Positions 9,801-15,404 of a DNA stretch of 26,055 nt are shown one piece after another. Positions within the stretch are counted from its first letter, which is position 1; each line of letters begins with the position of its first letter. The stretch comes from a virus, in IMG/VR virus record IMGVR_UViG_3300030105_000934, positions 1-26,055 of that record; one strand, 5' to 3'. A program made the position numbers and the translations under genes. A model generated the notes under the pieces. That model ran no database searches. It was not told the origin of the DNA and was given only the letters and a program-made list of their open reading frames with translations.

Positions 9801-12609
9801 TGGTAACATAACATTTGTTGCCCCTGAGTCTAAGATATTACATAGAAGAAATGGCGACAGTTACACTATACAACAAGGTGAAGTTATAACTTTACAAGGA
9901 GATGCGGCCAAAGCTTATCAAGATATAATTGTAGCTAATGTTGAGGTAATGAAAAAGAATTTAATGATGACTATAAGTGGTCACCATATGGAAGACTTTC
10001 AATCAGCTTTTGATTTATTAGCAACTGCTTATCCAGAAAGTTTAACTCAATTAGGATTTGATCCTACAGTACCAGTAACACCAGAACAAATTATGAATCT
10101 GGAATATCCACAGATACAGCAAGTTTATGATTCTCTTAAGACTTTAAGTTATAACTTTAACGAACTAGCTATCTTTGATGAAACTTTAAAATCATCTGGT
10201 AGAATACAAGCACTACTTGGTAACGATACTGTGGGAGCAGAGACAAGATTAAGTGATGCTCTAAAAGTTGCTAAACAAACTGCTGAGTTTACAAGGTTTG
10301 ACTACATACCATTAATGAGATACGGAGACAATGCAGTTACTGTAGTTGATACTACAAAACCTCGTACTAGTAAAGACCGAGTAGTTGCATACGAACTAGT
10401 TGAGCCACCATTAACAGAGGACAGACTCAGAGGATACACTACTGCAGGTTTGATAAGGCAAATAGAAAGAAAGTTTGCTGATAGATATAATGATCCTAAG
10501 TATGAAATAACAACAGTTAAATTAAATCCAGACATTATTAAAAAGTTCAACGATGAAGCACCTAAAGATTTTTCTGCATTAGAAGCGGTAGCAGCTAGAA
10601 TGTCTGACAACAAAGGAAAGATGTTTCAAGAGCTTCTTAAAGAATTAAACTCCTCAGTAAGTGAGGGCCGAGTTGTAGGCTTTGATCAATTTATTACTCC
10701 AAGAAGAGAAGTAGGTGGTGTAGATGGATACAGTGGTGACTTCATGAATGGTATCATGGCGTTTGGATTAATGGCTTCTGATTTTGCCGCACGTAATGGT
10801 ATGTCTAAAGAAGTTGCAAGAAACTATGGTAAGGCAAAAGATTATGCTGATAATCCTAGAAGTCCTAAACCAAAATTAAGAGCAGCTATTACAGGTATGT
10901 ATGACTATGGTGTAGTTGATGCTCACAACTATGAATTTTCTGGACTAAGACGAATGGGTTTCTGGTGGTTCTTGGGGGGCAATTTCTCTTCTGGTATCTT
11001 ACAGACTATGAGTGCAGTACAATTTACTGGACCAATACTATCACAATTTGCAGGCACTCCTAAAACAACAGTGCAATTAACTAGAGCATTTGATGATGCA
11101 CGTAAGATGATGACTATTGTTGAGTCAGATTATGGTGACACGTTTATGAATGTAAGTAATGCGCCTAAAGAATTACAAGCGTTGATACAAGAACGATTTA
11201 ACAACGGAGTACTTAGACCTGGACAAGCTGGTTTGGAAAAAGGCCAAGCACCTAACGCTTCTATTATACCTGGCAAACGTGGTGCAGTTAGAAAGGCAGG
11301 AAGAATATTTGAACAAGGCATTATGAGTGGTGTCTTTAATACCTTTGAGACTTTCTCTCGTACTGCTGCTTGGATTGCTTCATATAGGTTGGCATCAGAT
11401 CCAGAGATGTTAAGAAAAGCTGATGAATATTATAGTGGATACAATGAAATATGGAATGCTAGAAAAGCTAGGGAAGGTGGTATAGCAACTGCTACTATGT
11501 TTGCTGACCTAATGATTGATGAAACATTTGGTAATTATAGTAAAACTAATCGTCCTAAAATTATGAGAGGACTTGGTTCAGTAGCTTTCTTATTCCAAAC
11601 TTATGTTAATTTAATGCTTGGATTGTTACACAGTTTATTTGTTAAAGGTAACAGAAAAACAGGCGGAGCTATATTTGCTAAAGTAATGTTGATGATGTTT
11701 TTAACTGGCGGTGTATTAGGTATGCCAGGTGGTGATGATCTCAACAGAGCATATGCATTCTTATCAAGACTTGGTGGATTTAACACAGATTTAAGAACTC
11801 AAATGAGAGACATGCTAACAGAAGTAACTGGCCCTAAAACTACTGACTTTATAATGAATGGAATCTTTGAAGCATATGCTGGAGTGTCTATACAGCAAAG
11901 AATAACTCTAGGAAATTTACCTGGTATGCAACAAGTCTGGTCTATACTAGGTACTGTAGGAATGCCTACAGGTTCAAAACCTTACGAATTATTTGGAGCT
12001 CCTGGTGCTATTGTCTTAGGTATACCACAACAAATGATACAAATATCTAACCAACAAGGACTTGGACAAGCGGTAAAAAATTTAGATTTCTATATGGCAG
12101 CTGCTCCTTCGTTTATTAAAAACTTTTATAGAGGGGCATATAAATATCCGACCGAAGGATATGCGGATACTAGAAAAGGTACATTACTAACAGCAGACTT
12201 AACTACACCAGAGTTAATATTACAGTCATTAGGTTTTGCTTCTAATAAAGTAGCTAAAGAAAGAGACGCTTTATTCAGAGAAAGAATGATTGACACTAAG
12301 CATCAACAAGCACACCGTCAATTTAATGCTAGATATAAAGAAGCATACAGAGATTTATATATGGCGGAGAATATTACGTTTGATCCTTCTTTAACAGCAG
12401 ATACATATAAAAGATTAGGCAAACTTAGAGTTGATGTTATTAAGTTTAATACTAAGATGGATGGAAAGTATGCCTACCGTCCTGATACAGCTAGACTGTT
12501 CGAAGAAGGCAGGCAACAAGCTAATCCTAAAGCAAGGATATATAGCTCAGATAAATTAAATATACAAGAGAAAATGAAAAACAGAGAATCTCTTGGATTA
12601 GATTCTTAG
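3877..12609 (+). CDS. Giant multidomain (polyvalent) virion protein: lytic transglycosylase-like, zincin-like and ADP-ribosyltransferase-like domains
   Basis: 2910 residues. Residues 9-60 carry the NNPGNI plus FAIFDTPQMGVRAL pattern of phage virion peptidoglycan-lytic domains. Residues 165-192 match the GGPVNAGQPYLVGEDGPE motif often seen in tail and tape-measure proteins. Ala/Gly-rich hydrophobic stretches occur at about 407-445 and 575-595, and a coiled coil at about 935-1000. HESMH at 1284-1288 followed by EEAIADMFAEY at 1334-1344 looks like a zincin metallopeptidase site. VYHGT at 1623-1627 begins a roughly 200-residue ADP-ribosyltransferase-like domain ending near 1830. The C-terminal 540 residues, with membrane-prone segments near 2569-2625, resemble the conserved ends of other phage polyvalent proteins (LPD38-like, from memory). 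By order it corresponds to T7 gp16, which enters the cell envelope with the DNA. Start: AAGGAAA before the ATG. No cysteine found. Confidence 0.85.
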   Translation: MADAKKSKIYNNPGNIEIGQGYAGETGTYANDRERPFAIFDTPQMGVRALTRDLITKIKRFDGDVDAIINQYAPNNENDTKAYQKFIKQQIGNKSKVDESDLPSLITGIIKKENKGSTADYYLNDPKIIEEGIALSSKSFPSNYTYRDALLEYLTPLPVEAREEGGPVNAGQPYLVGEDGPEIVVPEQSGTVIPNSLIGDDGQFINLNQRAEEAAARIKAMSEAPPSSQQPVQSQGPFGYDISQLIEPKQKRKVKYISFDDPDTPYIEVPAEFNDDQTRQFLKSDEAAIQLANKGYYYTYGLEPVNARDPDNLNDWALTSGFKKGITSVKSMGAGLINAAADTFGNEELDKYTKTLIDQYNLDQSAYRFKYGETTDAPLEERIVTLEQMLADENKMSAFLEWAGNTTGSGAATMIPAVLAGVASAVTTGTPIPGIFLVGTSMGIGETQMAQLTSQGLARDGDANAALSLTTGLAYGAVETYLGAPRIMFDAFNKTYGKAVTKEVLKGITKTKVKQGVTKPSLVKELTKGFVKSAGSEGTTEAIQTALTSTAAQLNDGESISDLYTSKEFIKELGESAAAGAMAGGAIGGAITGPVTYFGNAKRARAVDGAIVTGANLNTEDPELAKAGFKMGDRVLKTGLETYTTALGDRVPTEFTIAGTVIQDTGAKAVQLLFETETDGKPFTASVLIPIEHLPKLQMVVEEAAGASTDDRFTNPTERDTARQPDVKSMAKKLKERGFKNIQTYLGLETGQTAIDALIDDYKSYKANNEVIPYEYKVFENSKGETLNDEMLKERAATILKRNNAFEIYDFSQNEGNQNTLTERQETALEKLGWFNENEDGSIAIGAATIEQLKKDTNIEKGKKETNGLIRIKEIIKNGVRHEPNAVRSTALPPTAVESTLTGLEQDLQYQAPQTRTTSEVVGTQQVEGLARSSNLSKIAEAEALTQEQKLYKFDLDKSKEEIATLKESKKELDPAGETYTQDVINLNRRIKDLQRNKYQRARSSSHPLSRILQIKKLVDRMDNNGFKRNLLPFYKYALKVAKQEKDIVAIDQYESLIKGYKPSYEHVVTDSRMRGTGFYFNYTSAAIRQIEAFISETRLPEAFKSGSETARSSYRESVRQIRNYENMIDEIRDARVELNELLGSFDIEPIIKWDSFKGKPTTPEINKIKKRLFGYDEKIKEKVTKTYWSVNENPTSIDRGALTQEMLDALPIIRQQMQSELNSLGLDALSVDLFNKVLNAEGAQLNGKFIIGANAIQVALNANPMVAGRKVDPAYSRNFVMYHESMHYILDNLMTQNEKQALLKVAREVGLKRYNIKKRYEDQPNMTALGMQEEAIADMFAEYMTVTRNGSLFQPKGVMGKVFARIAIYLKMLANALGFNKFTESNKIFEAFDNGVLKERKEIIDQADIQRLGPLNLARAANISEQDAINFLNRKEGTTKVLVSSKTGGDIIQNESLYKAWDEYVDDKLFRRNPMDTPSIPVVTYEGAEGVLVKTMLQKVSGLYKGLTNVNGIPNLDLVESYLQQLEKLDDRTLNTLFAYMQDNLGSNLALSFEELTRQYSRVSQTFAQQETTRLFRNLLMQASGILGNINPVEMYRARLARIRANLPTQSDLTIAGSPSIVYHGTNTSNMKEIRKKGFRVDPKRYGFDGLIFDNFGTHFGTINAADQRAIQKGGIYSKYGTGAEGPVYGTKAEGPSTMAAVLYIRNPLRVTDLGTDWGTNNLLKELTEKTDKMESIDGGLALFVDQIFTKEEANAIREFVREKTKTKPLKEQDAFFNKYLKESIEAKGYDGIVYRNQVEGMDNDHDPMMDSFIIFNNDQYQQVDGNGNPDMRDLNYNASTDGPIEIAIADDFLSTNEKMSRQGLSEHERNMVKLRAATEKFSAMEEVSLTDISTLGKWFSNLSTIARKYGVVSTMWNSIDFMQKLAQNFQSQFAIATKDAFMIYELLGEDAVFLDKAFSISQSSPGQYRPDANGNITFVAPESKILHRRNGDSYTIQQGEVITLQGDAAKAYQDIIVANVEVMKKNLMMTISGHHMEDFQSAFDLLATAYPESLTQLGFDPTVPVTPEQIMNLEYPQIQQVYDSLKTLSYNFNELAIFDETLKSSGRIQALLGNDTVGAETRLSDALKVAKQTAEFTRFDYIPLMRYGDNAVTVVDTTKPRTSKDRVVAYELVEPPLTEDRLRGYTTAGLIRQIERKFADRYNDPKYEITTVKLNPDIIKKFNDEAPKDFSALEAVAARMSDNKGKMFQELLKELNSSVSEGRVVGFDQFITPRREVGGVDGYSGDFMNGIMAFGLMASDFAARNGMSKEVARNYGKAKDYADNPRSPKPKLRAAITGMYDYGVVDAHNYEFSGLRRMGFWWFLGGNFSSGILQTMSAVQFTGPILSQFAGTPKTTVQLTRAFDDARKMMTIVESDYGDTFMNVSNAPKELQALIQERFNNGVLRPGQAGLEKGQAPNASIIPGKRGAVRKAGRIFEQGIMSGVFNTFETFSRTAAWIASYRLASDPEMLRKADEYYSGYNEIWNARKAREGGIATATMFADLMIDETFGNYSKTNRPKIMRGLGSVAFLFQTYVNLMLGLLHSLFVKGNRKTGGAIFAKVMLMMFLTGGVLGMPGGDDLNRAYAFLSRLGGFNTDLRTQMRDMLTEVTGPKTTDFIMNGIFEAYAGVSIQQRITLGNLPGMQQVWSILGTVGMPTGSKPYELFGAPGAIVLGIPQQMIQISNQQGLGQAVKNLDFYMAAAPSFIKNFYRGAYKYPTEGYADTRKGTLLTADLTTPELILQSLGFASNKVAKERDALFRERMIDTKHQQAHRQFNARYKEAYRDLYMAENITFDPSLTADTYKRLGKLRVDVIKFNTKMDGKYAYRPDTARLFEEGRQQANPKARIYSSDKLNIQEKMKNRESLGLDS

Positions 12610-12626
12610 TTCTTAGAATCTTTTTT
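12600..12626 (+). terminator. Intrinsic terminator of the virion gene block, overlapping two convergent stop codons
   Basis: On the + strand AGATTCT (12600-12606) pairs with AGAATCT (12615-12621) around an eight-base loop and runs into TTTTTT (12621-12626). The 7-bp stem has only two G-C pairs, so it is weak but typical of an AT-rich genome. The + stop TAG (12607-12609) and the opposing gene's TAA (12606-12608) lie at the loop. On the - strand no T run follows the hairpin. Confidence 0.6.
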
Positions 12627-12797
12627 CTTCTTATCTTCTACGGTCTCGACCGCTTCTTCTTTTACTTGTAGTCCAGCTATTTGTGCTTTTAACTGTGTTA
12701 TAGTAACTCGATATCCTATGATAGCAGTTTCTTTTTCTTGTAATTGACTTACAAGATCATTCACAATTATCTGTTCATTGGTTGGTTGTTCACTCAT
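12606..12797 (-). CDS. Small coiled-coil protein of unknown function
   Basis: 63 residues with no membrane span. Residues 10-45 show a heptad-like pattern (LVSQLQEKETAI and following) and the C-terminus is Glu-rich then Lys-rich. AAGGAG six bases before the ATG supports the start. It is the last gene of the - strand operon that also encodes a holin-like protein, and its stop overlaps the convergent giant virion gene by four bases. Very short coiled-coil proteins are common in phage lysis regions, but no function can be assigned. Confidence 0.7.
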   Translation of the reverse strand: MSEQPTNEQIIVNDLVSQLQEKETAIIGYRVTITQLKAQIAGLQVKEEAVETVEDKKKKDSKN

Positions 12798-12823
12798 GTG
12801 GTTCTCCTTGTTGGTTGTTAAAA

Positions 12824-13264
12824 TTATTTCTTCACTAATGATCCACCAAAATACAGACCAGTAATTGCCGCCACGAGATTAGTATCAAGTGGTGTGATTA
12901 CAATACCTGGTGCCGCCATTGGTACCCATTTCATTATCTCTTCACCTTCTGTAAAGAAAAGAAACCCTGGCTTAAACTCTGAATAACCTACTATGATTTG
13001 TACTTCTGGCCAGAACAGTGGTACAATTTTAGGTAGAACAATAATAGAAAACACCGCAGTCAATGCTATGATTCTTCTTGTCCATTGGAAGCCTACATCT
13101 TTATGTTCACGTGCTTCTTTATAACCAGCAGTCTGAACCTCAGCTCTTTGTAAGAGCATCTTCTGCTCATCTTGTTTAGCTTTGATCTTTTGCGACCATA
13201 TGCTCATGACCCCACCGAGAACAGTGGAGCCAAGCATGGTAATCATTTCGAATGGAATACCCAT
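12824..13264 (-). CDS. Holin-like integral membrane protein with three hydrophobic segments
   Basis: 146 residues. Hydrophobic segments lie at about 5-22, 64-84 and 116-142, with a charged helical stretch at 26-58 leading into GFQWTRRIIALTAVF and a C-terminal GLYFGGSL. The layout resembles the three-span holins of phages and gene transfer agents and a conserved small membrane protein of marine phages. A role in lysis or membrane permeabilisation is therefore likely but unproven, and no separate endolysin is seen in the window. There is no clear ribosome binding site. Instead the start overlaps the stop of the 36-residue gene upstream as TAATG, which points to translational coupling. Confidence 0.7.
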   Translation of the reverse strand: MGIPFEMITMLGSTVLGGVMSIWSQKIKAKQDEQKMLLQRAEVQTAGYKEAREHKDVGFQWTRRIIALTAVFSIIVLPKIVPLFWPEVQIIVGYSEFKPGFLFFTEGEEIMKWVPMAAPGIVITPLDTNLVAAITGLYFGGSLVKK

Positions 13265-13374
13265 TAACTGTTAACAATGATTCCTATAATAACTACAACA
13301 CCAATTGCAATTACTATCTTAGTTTTCTTACCAAGACCAATGTACCAGTCTTTAATTAGTTTTATTTTTTCCAT
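13264..13374 (-). CDS. 36-residue single-span membrane peptide
   Basis: The product starts MEKIKLIKDWYIG, with basic residues to position 19 and then a continuous hydrophobic segment at 20-34 before a short NS tail. AAAAGGAAAACAA before the ATG is a good ribosome binding site, and the TAA stop shares its last base with the ATG of the holin-like gene (TAATG). The basic N-terminus followed by a span suggests an N-in orientation. A lysis accessory, such as a pinholin-like or antiholin-like peptide, is a guess from location. Confidence 0.65.
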   Translation of the reverse strand: MEKIKLIKDWYIGLGKKTKIVIAIGVVVIIGIIVNS

Positions 13375-13474
13375 TTGTTTTCCTTTTCTTTTTACCTACG
13401 CCAATAGTTTTCTTGTTAAGCATCTGTGCTAATTCTGCAAAGCTAATGCGTTCTTCTTCATTTTCTTTTGACAT
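13352..13474 (-). CDS. 40-residue basic-tailed protein of unknown function
   Basis: The product starts MSKENEEERISFAELAQMLN and ends in a Lys/Asn-rich basic tail. Its end overlaps the start of the 36-residue membrane gene by 23 bases. I chose this ATG rather than the one at 13543 because the longer version would overlap the 46-residue gene. No strong ribosome binding site is visible (AAGGA lies 14 bases away), so translation may depend on the gene upstream. The N-terminal half looks helical. Confidence 0.45.
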   Translation of the reverse strand: MSKENEEERISFAELAQMLNKKTIGVGKKKRKTNGKNKTN

Positions 13475-13484
13475 GGGTTGTTGG

Positions 13485-13625
13485 TTAGTCCTTATCTTGT
13501 TTAAGATTGTCAGTTGTATCTTCAACCTTAACTGCATCACCACCTATTGTAACAGATGGTGCATTAAGTTCTGGGTATGGTATGTTAAACCCTGTCTTAA
13601 TTTCTTGTGGTTCTTTATCGCTCAT
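13485..13625 (-). CDS. 46-residue acidic protein of unknown function
   Basis: The frame starts MSDKEPQEIKTGFNIPYPEL and ends in an acidic tail. AGGAG lies five bases before the ATG, an excellent ribosome binding site. The preceding metallophosphoesterase gene stops 42 bases upstream and the 40-residue frame begins ten bases downstream, so it fits the operon without a clash. There is no hydrophobic segment and no recognised motif. Confidence 0.6.
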   Translation of the reverse strand: MSDKEPQEIKTGFNIPYPELNAPSVTIGGDAVKVEDTTDNLKQDKD

Positions 13626-13667
13626 AAAGTCTCCTATTATATCAAATAAAGGGGGCACATGCAAGGA

Positions 13668-14897
13668 TTATTTCCATTGTACCCACTCAGATTTTGGCTT
13701 CTTTCTTAGTGCTTGCTCAGACATTACAGGTAATTGAAAAGTTATACCATATTTAGGGTGTGTAAACCATAAAGCTTGGCGTGGTTCTTCAAAAGAAAAC
13801 CTGTTACTCATTGCATATTCATCATAACCTTTTAGTGATCCATTAACTATGATACCTTTTAAAGTTAAGTACTGATGCCAATGACCCATGATAACATAAT
13901 CAATAGGCTTCTTGTGTGTAGCATATTCAATCTTAACCTTAGAAACTCCTCGAGCAATCGGACCTAACATACCTACTACTCCACTGCCCCCCTTAACTCC
14001 AAGCCTATCACCATGAGTTAACAAGTAGCTAACATCATATACTTTGTAATAAGCATCAAAGCCAAATGGTATTTGGAATTGTACTCTGTCATCCTTGGCA
14101 TTAGTATAATGTTTCTCAAGCATAGTATATAACATCCAGTCAAAACTGGTTGCCGCTGCTTGCTTATGTCTGTATTGTTTAAACATTCTGCCATGATTAC
14201 CAAAGGCACACGGTACAAACACTTTGCCAAACACATCAGCTAGTGAATCAATTGCCCATGTCAAGTGGTCAAAGAGTTCTAGTACATGCTCAATGTTAGT
14301 GCCATCATTTGTTTCTGCTAGCTCTTCATGGATATGACCAGAGATCATATCACCACCAAGGGCAACTACAATACCTGGATACTTAGGATTAACCATGTGG
14401 TTAGTACATAGATCTATGGTAGATTCGATAGTAGATTTAAGTCTAGCTTTAGCTATGTCTCTATCAAAAGTATTTAGATGGTTTACCTCGGCTGAATTAA
14501 CTACTTCACCCCAGTGAAAATCAGATAGAAATAATGTAGGTACACCTGGTGCGCCATGCGCAGGAGATGCTTTGGTTAACCACTTAGGTGGCTTGGCCTT
14601 GCGATTGTGTAATTGAAACACAGTCTTTCTGATTTGTTCTGCTGTAATATTTTCTAGTGCCAGCTCTTTAACTTGAGTTCTTAGTTCTTTAAGTTGCATA
14701 TCATGCAACATCTTTTGTTCTACTAGGGCAGCAGATGTGTCGGGGGCATTAACATTTGGTGCAATGCCTTCTCGTTCTGCAGTATCCAGTCTACCTATCA
14801 AGGTAGTACGTGGTATCCCTAAGTTCTTAGCCGCCTCTGCTTTGTTGCCTTTAGCAAGCACTACTGCGTTGACTGCTTCTTGTACTTTGTCCATCAT
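13668..14897 (-). CDS. Metallophosphoesterase with N-terminal helix-turn-helix
   Basis: 409 residues. Residues 13-37 (AKGNKAEAAKNLGIPRTTL and following) look like a Fis-type helix-turn-helix, followed by a coiled-coil-like linker at 58-98. The rest is a calcineurin-like phosphoesterase with all metal-binding motifs visible: DFH at 126-128, GGD at 181-183, GNHG at 233-236, THGD at 294-297 and GHWH at 338-341. The family hydrolyses phosphomono- or phosphodiesters, including DNA ends in SbcD/Mre11-like members. The substrate here is unknown, but a DNA-binding front end suggests action on nucleic acid. AGGAG eight bases before the tandem ATGATG supports the start. It follows the 127-residue gene closely in the same operon. 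Confidence 0.88.
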   Translation of the reverse strand: MMDKVQEAVNAVVLAKGNKAEAAKNLGIPRTTLIGRLDTAEREGIAPNVNAPDTSAALVEQKMLHDMQLKELRTQVKELALENITAEQIRKTVFQLHNRKAKPPKWLTKASPAHGAPGVPTLFLSDFHWGEVVNSAEVNHLNTFDRDIAKARLKSTIESTIDLCTNHMVNPKYPGIVVALGGDMISGHIHEELAETNDGTNIEHVLELFDHLTWAIDSLADVFGKVFVPCAFGNHGRMFKQYRHKQAAATSFDWMLYTMLEKHYTNAKDDRVQFQIPFGFDAYYKVYDVSYLLTHGDRLGVKGGSGVVGMLGPIARGVSKVKIEYATHKKPIDYVIMGHWHQYLTLKGIIVNGSLKGYDEYAMSNRFSFEEPRQALWFTHPKYGITFQLPVMSEQALRKKPKSEWVQWK

Positions 14898-14912
14898 ATA
14901 TGTTCTCCTATA

Positions 14913-15296
14913 TTATTTTTTGACATTAGAATCATTTACGATTCTGTTAAACCCATCAACAACTGCACCCTCTGGTGCACTCTTTAAGGTTCCGTTTGCA
15001 TGGTAGGCAGGTGCTACTATTCTGTATACCAACTCTCGTGGAGGATCGGAAGGCATGTATGAGCCAGTCCATTCTCCGGTTCTTTCGTAGCGTCTTATCT
15101 CAGCTAGATCACTCTTCGCATCTAGGTAAGTTCTGTAATGTTCAGCGTGGTCTTTATCTCTTTGACCTAATCTTCTTGATAGTCTGTATGCAGCAGACAT
15201 GGCTTCAGTCTTATCTTTCTTCCACTTGTCTAATGTCTTTTGATCCACTGTTTCGAGTGGTGTACTTACTGATGGGTATTTAGGGTGGTACTTCAT
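14913..15296 (-). CDS. 127-residue protein of unknown function, first gene of its operon
   Basis: A charged, mostly helical protein (Lys/Arg/Glu-rich at 20-75) with a C-terminal half containing PSDPPRELVYRIV. It has no cysteine and no membrane span. GGAG six bases before the ATG is a strong ribosome binding site, and the base just upstream of that GGAG is the end of a predicted RNA helix in the leader. A consensus promoter lies about 75 bases upstream, so this is the first gene expressed from it and the most direct target of any leader control. I do not recognise the family. Confidence 0.75.
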   Translation of the reverse strand: MKYHPKYPSVSTPLETVDQKTLDKWKKDKTEAMSAAYRLSRRLGQRDKDHAEHYRTYLDAKSDLAEIRRYERTGEWTGSYMPSDPPRELVYRIVAPAYHANGTLKSAPEGAVVDGFNRIVNDSNVKK

Positions 15297-15302
15297 TCTA
15301 TT

Positions 15303-15353
15303 CTCCTGTAAAAGCTAGGGGCAAATCAAAACTTTTACATTCCAATCCGCCCC
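15303..15353 (-). promoter_or_regulatory. Structured mRNA leader: interlocked helices (possible H-type pseudoknot) next to a ribosome binding site
   Basis: Read on the - strand, GGGGC (15353-15349) can pair with GCCCC (15322-15318), and TGTAAAAG (15339-15332) can pair with CTTTTACA (15314-15307). The arms alternate in order 1-2-1'-2', so they form a pseudoknot or two mutually exclusive hairpins. The connecting segments are 9, 9 and 3 bases. Arm 2' ends exactly at the GGAG (15306-15303) of the 127-residue gene. An alternative UAGGGG (15366-15361) can also pair with CCCCTA. Translational control is inference. Confidence 0.55.
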
Positions 15354-15372
15354 TTGTGCCCCCCTATTGCAT

Positions 15373-15401
15373 ATTATACACGAGGAGAGCCGTTAAGTCA
15401 A
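15373..15401 (-). promoter_or_regulatory. Sigma70-type promoter for the 127-residue, phosphoesterase and holin-like operon
   Basis: On the - strand TTGACT (-35, 15401-15396), a 17-base spacer and TATAAT (-10, 15378-15373) give a near-perfect consensus. Transcription should start near 15366. The -35 begins four bases after the nrdJ stop, and a small dyad GTCAA-N8-TTGAC (15397-15414) covers it, which could be an operator. Confidence 0.8.
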
Positions 15402-15404
15402 GGG

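Noticed and set aside
3022-12000. Many - strand frames of 60-114 codons opposite the virion genes (for example 3022-3366, 5316-5648, 8094-8417)
   Set aside because: They lack ribosome binding sites, have odd composition and lie wholly antisense to strongly coding genes. They are shadows of the AT-rich codon pattern.
13636-13641. TATAAT on the - strand just before the 46-residue gene, with a TTGCAT 17 bases upstream
   Set aside because: The -35 is poor, and a transcript from here would start within or after the AGGAG, leaving the gene without its ribosome binding site.
15303-15353. The leader as a known SAM-II, preQ1 or glutamine riboswitch
   Set aside because: Conserved core sequences of those classes, as I remember them, are absent. 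Only the general pseudoknot-like topology and position before a ribosome binding site are shared.
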